Shown piece after piece: positions 26,590 to 38,479 of a stretch of 64,000 nt of DNA. Where the stretch lies: assembly GCA_946807835.1 (NCBI GenBank), contig OX327702.1:9176001-9240000 (forward strand). Reading direction: 5' to 3'. The position numbers and the translations under genes are program-made. The DNA comes from Ailanthus altissimus. Taxonomy: Eukaryota; Streptophyta; Magnoliopsida; Sapindales; Simaroubaceae. The first letter of the stretch is position 1, and every line of letters starts with the position of its first letter. The notes beneath the pieces are model-generated. The model made no database searches and had not been told where the DNA came from. It saw only the letters and a program-made list of their open reading frames with translations.

Positions 26590-27350
26590 AATTTCAGCCT
26601 GAAAATTCGTGACTTAAGCAAATAGATGAGGATACTTAGATTTCATTTCCTTTTCTCGTTCTCAGGTTGTCTCTTCAACTACATAGTTTCTCTATAAAAC
26701 CTTCACTAAATCAATCTTCTTAGTACGAAGAATGTGCTCCTTATAGTCCAAAATCCTAATGGGCACTTCGTCATAGGTGAGATCATCTCTAAGTTGAAGT
26801 GGCTCATAACTTAACACATGTGAGGAGTTTGAAACATATTTTTGCAACAAGGACGTATGGATCACATTATGAACTCTTTATAATGATGGAGGAAGGGCAA
26901 GTCTATAAGCCACATCATCTATCCTTTCAAGGATTTCAAATAGATCAATGAATCTTGGACTCAACTTTTCTTTCTTGCCAAACCTCATGACTCTTTTCAT
27001 TGGAGCAACCTTAAGAAACACTTTTTCACCCACCTTAAATTCTAGATCTTTTCTTCTATTATCTGTATAGCTTTTCTATCTACTCTGAGCCACTTTCATT
27101 CTTTTTTTTTTTATCTTTTCTACAACCTCAAAAGTTTGCTGGACAATCTCTGGCCCTAAAATTTTCCTTTCTCCAATTTCATCCCAATGCACATGAGATC
27201 TACAATTTCTTCCATATAAAGTTTTATATGGGGCTATACTAATAGTTGATTCATAACTATTGCTGCATGCAAATTCTACTAATAAAAAGTGTTTGTTCTA
27301 GCTACCTTTAAAGTCTAACATACATGCCGTCAACATATCTTCTAGTCCTT
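26590..27350 (-). pseudogene. Chromovirus integrase C-terminus and chromodomain region
   Basis: Almost continuous minus-strand frame with a few stops. It contains YGRNCRSHVHWDEIGE (27230-27176), GEKVFLKVAPMK, MRFGKKEKLSPRFI and HVLSYEPLQL (about 26823-26793). These are the conserved blocks after the DDE core in Tekay/Del chromoviruses, where a chromodomain reads histone marks to steer insertion. It ends at the PPT of the adjacent LTR. Upstream integrase, RT and gag are absent. Confidence 0.85.
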
Positions 27351-27361
27351 CCGTTATGCAC

Positions 27362-28450
27362 AGGAATCTACACGCACACGTCACAGATATTACAAATCAG
27401 CATGTTGAACCATACAAGCTGAGGTTACAACGCATACATATAGTCCTTTCGTCATGATATCCTAGATGTGCTGGGATATAGATTATCACCGTTAAATCTC
27501 CTAGTGCTCATCCATTTCTTATCTTCAGACTTGTATCTCAATGAACAATATGTGCAAAATCATTTGCCATATTGTTCCACCCTAGCGAAATGCTTTCCTG
27601 GGATCAATGCTTGTGGCCACAAAACTTTTTGAGATACAGTTTCGAAGCATCTGGATATCTAACTCACTATGCGAGCTGACGGATCTCATATCTGTACACA
27701 ACAAACTCCATAAGCATCGGGCTATACCCAATGACACCCAGCGGTTAGACCATAAAAGGTCTTTGACGTGCATGGAACCAAAGTATAGTGGATCACTTAC
27801 AAGCTCACCGTGGCACTCAGGTCAAAGGACCACGTATACTATGCAACTCGGGAGGACCCTCCGTTGACGGCTTACATAGGGTGTTTATCAGAGGCCCTCG
27901 TGAGTCTATCCTATATCCAGTCTTAACTGGATATTCATATGTCAGTACGAGCTCCAAGCTCATAGTCAGCTAGGAACGACCATCTATACCCTATAGGTAC
28001 GACATATACTGATCTATATATAAAGGTATCCACTGACAAACCCGCATCGGCAGAAATAGATCATGGATAATTATTTGAGAACATACTTGCGCAACTAGTA
28101 TTTTCTGGCACCCGATTGTAACTTTTGTAACTATGCAGTTACTAGTGTATTCCCAGGTCTATGTCCTATTATAGACAAGGCTTAACTCTTGGATTTATTG
28201 AGTATTATAACTAGCTAACACTTAACTGTGTTAACATTTAGCATTTAAATCTCTCAGCGTGGCTAACTATGAGCCCTTATCTAAACTCCTTTAGATTTGA
28301 TATGAACTCCTTCAGATTGGACAATGTCTATAACGTTACATTGTATAATACCATATTTATGGGTATTAGCGATTTAATGAGAATGTACACTTGCATAAAT
28401 ATATAAGTATATGTACATTCAGGGATGGCACGTAAGCACCGACCCTAACA
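27362..28450 (-). repeat. 3' LTR of the copia element (partial, family B)
   Basis: Matches 33356-34442 closely. On the minus strand it starts TGTTAGGGTCGG. About 0.7 kb of the LTR's 3' part is missing, apart from the piece at 20706-20748 beyond the chromovirus. Confidence 0.8.
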
Positions 28451-28465
28451 ATCTCCCACTTGCTC
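28451..28465 (-). other. Copia polypurine tract
   Basis: The minus strand reads GAGCAAGTGGGAGAT directly before the LTR start TGTTAGG. AAGTGGGAGAT is the usual PPT of this copia type. The same tract is at 54601-54615 in the second element. Confidence 0.85.
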
Positions 28466-31130
28466 TAGTGCCATTCCTGATGGCCTCTCATACACATCAA
28501 TTCTACGTGTTTGACAAACACTTTTAGAGTCATGGCCTTAAAATGTGGGTCTGCTAAATTATTTATAGAACATTTCTACAAATAATTATATTTCCTTAAG
28601 CCAATATCCCTCTAGTCATATAAGACTCCTCTCAACATAATTAGAGTACTGGTGTCCTTTTGACACCTCGACTTGTACAATGGCCTAGTTTAGTCGTAAA
28701 ACTATGGGATAGGATCCATCTGTCTTGCAACTCTTCCAAGGCCAACGATAAACCTACGAATCTTCACTGCCGCTTGCACTGCGCCATATAAATTAGCAGT
28801 GAATCTCAGTTTGGTGCAATTCTAACTCACTTAGTACTAATGAGAATAAGCACATTCCCTGATGTAGACTCTCTATTATCCAGGTCAAACTAAAAGTTTG
28901 ATTCTGTGCATCTTCTCATTTGCAAGTTACTTTCTCCATTTTTGAGAAACTTATCCTTTGTACCCTTAAGGTACCTTAGGATATGTTTGACTACCAATAA
29001 TGACAGTCACCTGAATCAGACTGAAATCAGCTCATAACTTTTACAGCCAAACTGATCTCAAGTCTCAAACACATTATAACATACATCAATCTCTGAAGAG
29101 CTGATGTATCTAGTGTGTTAGACATTTTAACTCTCTCATCTTCCATCTAAAGAGACACTTTCCTCAAAAGATGAACACTAGATCTATTGATGTGAAATAA
29201 TTTGAGAGAGTCCTATCAGTTTTCTAGCTCTATCTCTATAAAGCTTTATACCTAGTATAAAGAAAGTCTCTCCTAAATCCTTCATGGAGAAACACTTACA
29301 AGTTACTTCTGACCAATTATAACATATTGACATTATTTCTAATGACCAATATATCATCAATAAAGAGCATCAAGAAGACTATCATGCTCCCACTGACCTT
29401 TCATGCACACTAGACTAGAAGTCTGGCTAAACGTAAAACCTTCAGGTTGTTTCATAAATATCTCTTACTTGAGATATCTATTCCGGAATGCCATCCTTTA
29501 CATCCATCTGCCAAACCTCAAGGTCATGAAATGCTGCAAGAGTAAATAAAATTCTAATCAAATTTTGGTATCAATATTGGTCCAAAGGTTTCCTCTTAAT
29601 TGATGCCAGATCATTGAGGATTACCTTTCTAGAACCAATAGAGAGCCTAGAATGTCTCTACCTTTCATCTGGCTCCAACTACCTCTTTGTAAACCATTTG
29701 CAACCAATGAGAACAATTCCCACGGGTAGCTTAACCAAGTCTCAGACTTGATTCTGATGCATAGAGTCAATATTTTATTTTCATAGCTTCCTGTCGATTC
29801 CATTGGAAAAGTGTGCTAGAAGGCCACTGCTTAACAGAGCTTGAGTTCCCGTCATTACTTTATTGATTATTAGATTGACTTCACCAAGCTCAGTCTTTCT
29901 ATGATTCCCATGACCCATGAGAAACTTTTTCTCTAGAATAGTGGTATAGTGAGAAACGAACGCACTTTGCTTCTTTAAATCATAGAACTAGTATCCTATT
30001 GGATTCATAGGCACAATGAAACTATACTTGTACCTTTCGGGTGTTGTCTATCTTACTAAGTAACTTTTACAAAATAAGATACCTTGCCGCATAACTCTTA
30101 TGTATGTAGGACAACCACAAGTCTTAACTTATTTAAGATACTGCTTCTTTCCTATCTGTATCTCATACGGAATGGAAGGAACTGCTTCTGATAGAACTCT
30201 GCTTAATAAGCAATTGTATTTTGAGCATATTCTCACATATATAGATCGGTAACATTCATCATCAATTGGACCATATATAATAAAGTTTGATTCCTCCTCT
30301 CTGAAATATCATTATGTTATAGATTAGCCGGAGGACTATAGTGAGTGAGAATCTCATTCGTCCTTAAGCAAACAAAAAATTTATTGTTGATGTATTCATT
30401 ACCTTGATCTAATTGAAAGAATGTGATGTACATTTTGGTATGTTTGGTCATCTCCATGAATATATTATTCATAAACTAGTTAAGTCTTTATGGTCAGATT
30501 GGGAATCTAACCATCCTTATCTAGACGGATAAGCGTCTCACGCTTATATGACCTAAACTCATATACCATAGCTCTGTATCATTTAAGGATTTTGATCTAC
30601 AAATATTTCTAATTATATATAATGTGCATTTATTAACTGACATTCAACTAATAAAATATTATACTAATTTTGCAATGCAACTATTATATTGGATACAAGA
30701 AGTAAGTAAAGCTGCCCAACAACTTGGACCTATAAGAAATCACCATTTCCTACTCTCAACTTTATTTCTTCAAGCTGTTGCATTCTAGTCTCTCTTATTC
30801 CCTGCAACATATTGCAGATATGAGAGGAACATGCGGTATCTCATACCCAGCTTGAATTGGCATCATATGCCCTAAAAATGTCTATGTTTGTCAAACACAA
30901 ACCTATGAGAGTCTTCCTAATAATTATAAGGTTTCTAGGGTAGTTGATTTTTAATACCCAACCTTACTGAAGTGGAAACACTTTCCATCTACGTTACTTT
31001 CTTGTTAATCTTTGGATAAATGTTGCCTTTGAGGATTTATCTTGAGTATCTACCTCATCTTCTTCTCCTTACACATCTGGTCTCACCAGATATACATAGA
31101 GTAAAAGATGAAGCACTCTTTACAAAGAGG
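28466..31130 (-). pseudogene. Copia pol: zinc knuckle, protease, integrase, RT, RNase H (decayed)
   Basis: From the right: degenerate zinc knuckle GKCFHFSKVG near 31,000-30,960 (second Cys lost) and a protease site pattern SSWV then DTACSSHI near 30,855-30,820. The integrase core at about 30,415-30,280 shows SDQGNEYINN and ISERRNQTLL. The RT start at about 29,750-29,690 shows LPVGIVLIGCKW, and the RT catalytic box LMLFIDDILVI is at about 29,374-29,344. RNase H fills the rest. The order protease-integrase-RT-RNase H is diagnostic of Ty1/copia. Frequent stops and frameshifts make it non-functional. The same family is seen at 54601-55233 and 58790-60480. Confidence 0.82.
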
Positions 31131-32585
31131 GTTATACCCTCTCTATTTAATCCTCTAAAGAGGTGTTATTAGATTTAATTTACGGCAAACTCTGATCAAC
31201 AATAAATCCAAAAATTTTTAAATCCAGAATATTTTTTTAGATTCATCCACCGATCAGAGTAACTCTAGTACCTTAAAGTTGGATTGCATCAACTATGCAC
31301 ACTAACTAGTTCGTAGTGGTCATTATTCTTGACTGGCCAAACTTACGGGAGATGTAAGCAGAATGGTCATTAAATTGCTAATAAAACATTTTAAACTATA
31401 GGTATACTAATTATACATTTTTAATTTAAAACACCCTCCCACTACTTTATATAATCCCGGTAATCTCTCAAACGGGGAGACGATAGTTTATACTCTTTTA
31501 AACTATACAATGGAAAGTATATCCCATTGAAATTTACTCGGGCCTCATACTGTAGCAATATTGGCCTTTGTAAACCTAACAGGTAGACAACCCTTATCAA
31601 TTGCATCTCATGCAACTCTTACCACTTGATTCTGAATACATTTTATCTTTATGTTGTAGCAATATTGGGTAAGTGTATTCCAAATTAACTTGTCAATGAT
31701 CAAATATATGCTACCGATACTACCCTCACGTTGTAGCAATATTGGGCAATACTTTCACATATATTTGCCTCATCTCATGTTTAACCAGTATAGTCCAAGC
31801 CCAACCGACTAAGTCCCTCACACTGTAGTAATATTGGCAAAAAGTCGATGTGACTCGTCTAACACCGTATTGACAAGACAGATAAGAATAAAACATAATC
31901 TCATAATGCAATATTCTTCAATCTGATTAAAAGAGATTTTTATTTCTAGGTCGCCTTTCTCCTAGAGAGGTTGATTCTCAAATAATTAATTTTTTTATGT
32001 AATGACAACTAACCCCTACCAGTAGGGCTCCCATTGTGGTTACCAATATAAAAAAATTAATTCTGGTTTATAATGCAGACCGATAACTCTTATTATTGTA
32101 TCTCATAAACCCCGATTTATAATGTAAACTGATAGCTCTTATCACTACATCTCATAAATCTACACATGTAAAATTAATTTTGAAATACTATTTAAAAATA
32201 CTGTAGCTATGAACAGTAAATAAATACTCTACACATGCTACTATTTAAGCGAACAGTACATTGTCGCGGCGCCAAATATCATCGCTGCAGCACTGAAAGG
32301 TTAAACCCCCAGCGCTGCGACGCTCACGCTTCACTATTGGGGCACGAATTCTAGAATCTCAGTGCCCCAGCACAGGCTCACCAGCGCCTCAATACTGAGA
32401 GAATAAAAAACTCCTAATACTACTATTCTAAGAGGTTGAACCTCTAGCACTGCGACGCCAGCCCCTTGGCACTGCAGCGCCTAGTGCGCACCCATAGGCA
32501 TACTTATTTCAACACTTGAAACACGCCATTTTCACTGGGTCTTTTGAATCCATTCACTTAAACAGCGCACAAATATACCCTAAAT
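31131..32585 (-). other. Copia gag remnant and long leader
   Basis: The region between gag and PBS has no open frame. A motif reading TGTAG(C/T)AATATTGG on the plus strand recurs four times (near 31551, 31655, 31732 and 31823). The PBS-proximal part (32250-32500) is GC-rich with repeated GCGCTGCGACGC-like words, in a sharp contrast to its surroundings. Both features recur in the second copia element at 60540-61540. Confidence 0.6.
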
Positions 32586-32598
32586 GGCTCTAATACCA
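32586..32598 (-). other. Copia primer-binding site
   Basis: The minus strand reads TGGTATTAGAGCC next to the 5' LTR end, one or two changes from TGGTATCAGAGC, the tRNA-iMet-complementary PBS typical of copia elements. Confidence 0.85.
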
Positions 32599-32599
32599 T

Positions 32600-34442
32600 T
32601 GTTGTCGGGGATCTAATATACAAGGGTGTATGCATATGCAATTGTGTCTATTGCCTATTATGCGTATCATATACGAATTTAACGTGGTAGAAGCGTAAAT
32701 TATACAATAAAAATAATAAATAAATTATATTAATCATATTAATATATTAGTAAGATTGAGAAATCACCTCAATGTGTAATGTTATACATGTATTTCCTTG
32801 GAGTCCGCATAGAGATCAACTCCTGGGCAATTCTAGTCACCAACACGGTGGGCTTGGTGAGTTAGAACCACAGCCTTATATCTAGCACGGGATTAACTCT
32901 TAATCTCCAAAATAACCCGGTGCTAACGATTTGGCACCCAAACTTAAATAATATTATATATATATAATATAATATAATATAAAAATGAGATATTTTGATT
33001 ATTTAATAATTAAATAATCAAAATGTGAAATGACTTTTTTGTCCTTCGTAAATAGTTACCAAATCTATCCCTTAGCGGGTCCCACCAAATTCACACTTAG
33101 GTAAACTCAACTAAGAGTCCAAAATGTGCCATGTGTCATTATACAATTAGTAAATAACAATTATTGATTAATTGTTGTATTTAACACTTAAATACAGACA
33201 CGCACGTATTCCTGTGGTAGTTCTGAATATTGCTAGATTAAACAATTTAATCCAGCACGTTGCCCTAATATACAACGAGTACACTCTATATCGCGGGACT
33301 CCTTAGGTCCTACACCCGATTTGTCAAATAAAACTATTCTATGAGTCTGTGAACAATGCCCTACGCACACGTCACGGATATTACAAATCAGCGCGTTGAA
33401 CCATACAAGCTGAGGTTACAACACATACGTATAGTCCTTCTGTCATGATATTCTAAATGTGGGGGGATATAAATTATCACCATTAAATCCCCTAGTGCTC
33501 ATCTATGTCTTATCTTCAGACTTGTATCTCAATGAACAATATGTGCAAACGCTTTTGCCATATTGTTCCACCCTAGCAAAACTCTTTCCCGGCATTAATG
33601 CTTATGGCCACAAGACTTTCTGAGATGCAGTCTCGAAGCATCTAGATATCTAACTCGCTATGCAAGCTGACGGATCCTATATCTGTACACACCGAACTCC
33701 ATAAGCATCGGACCATACCGAATGACACCCAGCGATCACACCGTGAAAGGTCTGTGACATGCGTGGGACCAAAGTATGGTGGATCACTTACAAGCCCACC
33801 GTGGCACTCAAGTCAAAGGACCATGTATACTACTCAACTCGGGAGGACCCCCCATTGACGGCTTACATAGGGTGTCTATCAGAGGCCCTTGTGAGTCTGT
33901 CCTATATCTAGTCCTAACTGGATACCCATATGTCAGTACGAGCTCCAAGCTTACAGTCGGCTAAGAATGACCATCTATACCCTATAGGTACAACATATGC
34001 TGATTTACATATAAAGGTATCCACTGACAGACTCACATCGGCAGAAATAGATCAGGAACAATTATTTAAGAACATACTTGCACAACTAGAATTTCCTAGC
34101 ACCCGATTACAACTCTTTTAACTATGCAGTTACTAGTATATTCCTAGGTCTATATCCCATTACAAACAAGGCTCCATCTTTTGGATTTGCTGAGTATTAT
34201 AATCAACTAACACTTAACTGTTCTAACATTTAGCATTTATATCTCTTAGCATAGCTAACTATAAGCTCTTATCTAAACTCCTTTAGATCTGATCTGAACT
34301 CCTTCAGATCGTACAATGTCTGTAACGTTACATTACAGAATACCATATTTATAGGTATTAGTGATTTAATAAAAATGTACACTTGTATAAATTCACAAGT
34401 ATATGTACATTCAGGGATGGCATATAAGCACTGACCTTAACA
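32600..34442 (-). repeat. 5' LTR of the copia element (1,843 bp, family B)
   Basis: The minus strand starts TGTTAAGGTC (34442) and ends CCCCGACAACA (32600), next to the PBS. It is the reference for eight family-B LTR copies in the window. The block CACAAGCCCACCGTGGCACTC near 33790 is shared by most of them. Confidence 0.85.
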
Positions 34443-35019
34443 TTTACATATATGGCTCATTATTAACTATATATATGTAATTTACCAAGTGAATTGTTTA
34501 CAATTCATGGCATGTGAAATAATTACTAATGTTACAGATTCAACCATTTTTAAATAAAACAGGAAAAGATGGCCATTTATATTTGTTAAAGGAAGCATGA
34601 TCTGTTCGTTTCTTATTAATCATTTAAAAGATAATATATTTGTCATGCTTATTACTTTAGCAAGAGGTAGCCTTTCCTTTTGTTGAATTTTAAACCATTT
34701 GGCCACCTCATTTACCTTGCCACTAATCAATTAATGAAGTATGAAGTATGCTATCTTATAGCTTTGTAATGCTTGCTAATAGTTGGCCACCAATTTATTT
34801 CTTATTGGCCTAATTGATTGGCAGCCATGGTATAAGTAGCCAACTCTATTTGATTTGCTAAGTGTAAGTGATAATAGCATAAAACACATATAAAGGTTTA
34901 AGAGAAATATTTGAAGTAAGTGTTGCTTCAATTCAAATTCTAGCCGAGATAATAAGGTTACTGTTCTAGTTCAAATAATCCCACATAGTCCTAAACTAGA
35001 ACTGTGTAAAGCATGCTTC
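34443..35019 (+). repeat. Middle piece of the split family-B solo LTR
   Basis: Continues 20705 without a break in family-B LTR order. It resembles the reverse complement of 52630-53270 (GTCATGCTTATTA..., then GGCCACCTCATT...). It ends in GCTTC, the target duplicated by the solo LTR that follows. Confidence 0.65.
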
Positions 35020-36453
35020 TGATAAGGGCAAATTTGTCATATATTTTCTCATGTTTTTATTATTGATATTTTATAATTTTATGAGAATAGATGGCTATTT
35101 ATTTGCATTATTGTTATTTATAGGGACTTGAACGAAATTTAAAGAAAGAACACAAAAGGAGCGAAAACAGGGACTAAAATGCAAAGTTTTCAAAGTATGT
35201 GTCCATCGCCCTAGCGCCACAAGGATTTTCGCCCCAGCGCTGAAATAGTGATCGAGATAAGAAAAACGACCTGCTTAAGTTGCGTATAGCGCCCCAGCGC
35301 CATACAGTCACCGCCCCAGTGATAAGACAGCGCCCTAGCGCCAAGATACCACTACTTCAGCGGTAATAGCTTTTTCACGCGTCGCCCCAACGACAGATGC
35401 ATAGCACGCCAGCGGTAGTGCGAGTCCTAGTCCGACGAGAATTGAGATTTTCAAGCTCATATCAATCCCTATATAAAGCCACTCGTTCCCAACCTTCAAG
35501 AAAGAATCCAAGACAACCTAAGAGCACCAAGAATACAGAGCACGAGTCTTGGAGAGTAATAGGAGCTTAATTGAAGCAACTTTAGAGAGAGATACAAGAC
35601 GTTCTTCGGCATCAAGAGTTCCTAGGCAGCGCAATTAAGAGCAATTCGACGTCTATATCGGTTTGCTAATAATTGTATCATGATTTATAATTATTTTTAC
35701 TGCTGTTCTCTTGTAGCCATGAGCTAATTTATTTCTAGGGTTAATATTTGAACTCAATATGTGCACTTAAATTGCCATATCTTTTAGTATTTAATAAACT
35801 TAGTCCTTTATTATTTAAATTACTTGTGTTTAATGCTTCAATATATCTGGCCAATATATGGTGAATGAATTGGTAATATTTTGATAAACTCGAAAGAGGA
35901 ATCAATATATTTAGACCTAGGTAATTTGATGCATGATTGTAGAGTAACATTCAATGTTGCATATGCAAGTTTCAATTTAGAATAGGAATATACCTAATTG
36001 GCATGTATGATCAATAAGACCTAATTTTAATGAATCTTAATTTATTACAAGTACCATAGGAATATAGGTATTTGGTAAATTAGGGTATACTTGCATGACC
36101 TTGGAAGAGGCTTGTGAATACATTAGTGTCTTGATCAATAATAAAGACTAAGTGAGTTAAATATTAGAGGATTAATCACTAAAAAGCATATTGAGGGATA
36201 GTATTAATCCTAGGTTTTCTCTACGTTGCTATCTTTCAATCTCATTGCATTGTGTTTTTGTTTTTATATTTTTTACATTCATTCTTAGATTTTTATTTTT
36301 CTGAATAATTATTAGGAATATATAATTTTAGTAATTGGTTAAAAAGAAAAAATTATCCCTGTGGGTTCGACATCCGACTTATTTAGTCTCTTTATTACTT
36401 GCATACGATAGTGTATACTTGCACTTAATTTATGATATAGAAATATCGCATCA
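35020..36453 (+). repeat. Athila-like solo LTR with perfect 5-bp duplications
   Basis: Starts TGATAAGGGC and ends ATCGCATCA. GCTTC is present at 35015-35019 and 36454-36458. The 3' half (35700-36440) aligns with the LTRs at 40995-42421 and 48351-49713, sharing GATGCATGATTGTAGAGTAA and AGGAATATACCTA. TATA box TATATAAAG at 35470-35478. Upstream, 35205-35430 is packed with GCGCC..AGCGC words. No PBS, PPT or coding sequence adjoins it. Confidence 0.9.
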
Positions 36454-36592
36454 GCTTCAAGGGTGAGTTTTCTAATATCTCATTAGTGTAATGAGATGTT
36501 TGTTAATATTCCACTGCGCATTTTATGCATGTGATGTGTAAATTAAAAATTAATATGTATACTCACCATATGGACAATGCACTATCAGGAGT

Positions 36593-37323
36593 AACTCCTT
36601 GGAGGATGCCCACTCAACTTTGGCTCGGGCATACAAAGCAGTGATAAATAATATGCAATAAAGACCAATTTTTGTGTTTAGGATAGCAACTAATATGTTG
36701 TTCTTGATCACTTTTCCAATGCCGATAGAACGGCCGATCAAGATAGCATATAAGAGGATGGCTCTTGATGCTTGATGGAACTTAAGTAACGTAATGACAT
36801 AAGGAATATGAAAATAAAATAGTGCCATGCGTTGTATTCACGGCATATGAAGAGGCTAGAAAATTCTTTGGGAATGCTCTCCTTAAATTCCCAAATAGCA
36901 CCCGGAGCTAGATAATTAATTGTTTCATTATATTCCGGCTCCCTTTGTAGTTTATCATAGTTGTTGTTACGGATCATTGGAGTTCTAAGGAATTCATTTA
37001 TAGTTGTGCTGGTGAATTCGACGTAACAACCGAGCATTAAAACTTTAAACTCTGATGTTCTTGAGCGTCAGCGTAGAATTCTATAACCAATGGTATAACT
37101 GTTGCTTCGGGTTGGGTGTAGAACCGTTCCTACCTTCTATCCTCAATAGCTTGATTATAGTTGGGTAGTGATTAGGGGCCAATCGAAAACCCTTCTCAGG
37201 TATGGCTTTTTGCTTGACAATAAATTTAGTATGACTATCGAAAGCCTTTTTGGAGATGAAATAATTTGTGTCATATGTAGTAGATGAAGAAGTAACGATC
37301 TTCTTGTATTTGCACGGAGGCAT
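36593..37323 (-). pseudogene. Env-position ORF of the Athila-like element (putative plant transposon protein domain)
   Basis: Three overlapping minus-strand frames (37323-37081, 37037-36738, 36828-36593) form one frameshifted protein: FISKKAFDSH and IPEKGFRLAPNHYP, then TTINEFLRTPMIRNNNYD, then RAILLYAILIGRSI and LYARAKVEWASSKELL. This matches the widespread domain annotated as a putative plant transposon protein (Pfam Transposase_32, named from memory), found next to Athila and Tat pol genes. Its biochemical role is unknown. It lies downstream of integrase, where env-like ORFs of Athila elements sit. The ATG at 37323-37321 is plausible. The ORF is cut by the family-B LTR at 36587, and its tail lies at 18852-19338. 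I do not claim an envelope function. Confidence 0.75.
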
Positions 37324-38479
37324 AATGACTATACCTAAACCAAAAATTGAACACTCCCAAATTTGTCAATCAAAAACCCAACTACTCCTCAGTATGTCTC
37401 TAATTACAAATGCAGAATATCATGTGATGTGAATTCAATCTAACTGGCAACAACAAATTGGTAAAACCAAAATGGAATTGCATGATATATGTAGAACAAA
37501 TTAACGTAAATCAACACCACATAATTTAAATTAAAGCAATTTCCTAACCCCTAAAAGATATTTTCTCTATAGCACAACAACAATATCAATCACCTAATAA
37601 TCATGTCAACACCACCATATGGCAATAACAACATCTTACTAGCCAACTATCCATCAACCAACACAATTGCCTTATCAATTCACCCAACAAACATGTTCTT
37701 CATAGAATGAGTAGCAATAAACAACTCTGTATATAAATATAATGACAAGTTTAAACCTAAGAGTTAAGAATTAATAATATAAATAGTCATCCATGTATAT
37801 GATATGAAATAAAATGAACAAATGAATGATGAATGTTCATATTATGCCTAAATATTCTACAAAAAAATAAGTGAAATTGGTACCTAGTAAGCAATATTCA
37901 AAGAATATGTTCTTGGAGAGACTATATCCATTGATGAGTGAAGTTGCATGAGTTTTATGGTTTGATTATGTTGTGATTATGATTCTTGGTTGATTTTGGA
38001 AGTAGATGAGGTGTTAATTGAGGCATTTGGTGTGAGTTTGGTGATTTGAATATTTAGGGAAAATTTCTAAGGTTTGTGTATTTTGAGAAGAGAGATGTTA
38101 AAATGCACTTCAGGTAATAATCTAATGGTAAAAACTTATAATATATCTTTTCTCATTTAAATGTTGGTTCTAAGTTAAATTTCCCCTCCTCGATCTAAAA
38201 AAAAAGTAGTAAGATTCACCAAATTTATAACGCATATTTAAAATTTTACCTAATTTATCTGTAAGACTACTTCTTAAGGTTGTTGTTCATACTATAAAAT
38301 TTCGAGAACCGAATTCTTATATGTTCAGGCTTGGGCGTGTTCGCCTGTTTCTTAAGGTACAGTGCTGAGTCTTTTCTGAATTATTTTTTAAACCTAAGCT
38401 ACTTAAACCTAATAATGCATGGTGAAAATTAACATTAATAAAAGAAAATTAAGAACTTAAAAATTAAAATTAAAGGATA
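37324..38479 (-). other. Spacer between integrase and the env-position ORF
   Basis: Noncoding, AT-rich, without long frames. It lies within the Athila-like element between the end of pol and the downstream ORF. Its promoter content is unknown. Confidence 0.5.

Larger units (their letters stand above)
20749..27361 (-). mobile_element. Chromovirus (Tekay/Del-type) fragment: 3' LTR plus integrase end
   Basis: LTR 20749-26570 (about 2.6 kb once the LINE is removed), PPT-like AAGGAGAGGAGAAT at about 26572-26585, then integrase C-terminus and chromodomain region to about 27,350. The LTR ends on the minus strand in GGTCTGGGGCATGACA. Upstream gag-pol is lost: the fragment stops where family-B LTR sequence resumes near 27362. 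Confidence 0.7.
20706..34442 (-). mobile_element. Ty1/copia element (family B) with nested chromovirus and LINE
   Basis: Order on the minus strand: 5' LTR 34442-32600, PBS 32598-32586, leader, gag/zinc knuckle, protease, integrase, RT, RNase H, PPT 28465-28451, 3' LTR 28450-27362, which ends with a detached piece at 20748-20706. The chromovirus fragment 20749-27361 interrupts the 3' LTR, and part of that LTR is missing. The flanks ACTAC and TTTAC share 3 of 5 bases, consistent with an old duplication. Comparing about 245 bp of the two LTRs by eye gives roughly 10% differences, mostly transitions. Dead. Confidence 0.75.
19339..36587 (+). mobile_element. Copia-type solo LTR (family B), opened by two later insertions
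   Basis: LTR pieces at 19339-20705, 34443-35019 and 36459-36587 are collinear with the uninterrupted family-B LTRs (for example 52491-54600 in reverse) and total about 2.07 kb, the family length. It begins TGTTGGAAGTGG and ends CTATCA. Perfect GGAGT duplications lie at 19334-19338 and 36588-36592. The first gap is a copia element (20706-34442) and the second an Athila-like solo LTR (35020-36453). The target was the env-position ORF of the Athila-like element. Confidence 0.8.

Noticed and set aside
27607..27973. Frames of 61-86 codons that recur near 33776-34121 and 55834-56211
   Set aside because: Recurrence comes from the shared family-B LTR; the frames are not conserved as protein and lie in noncoding LTR.
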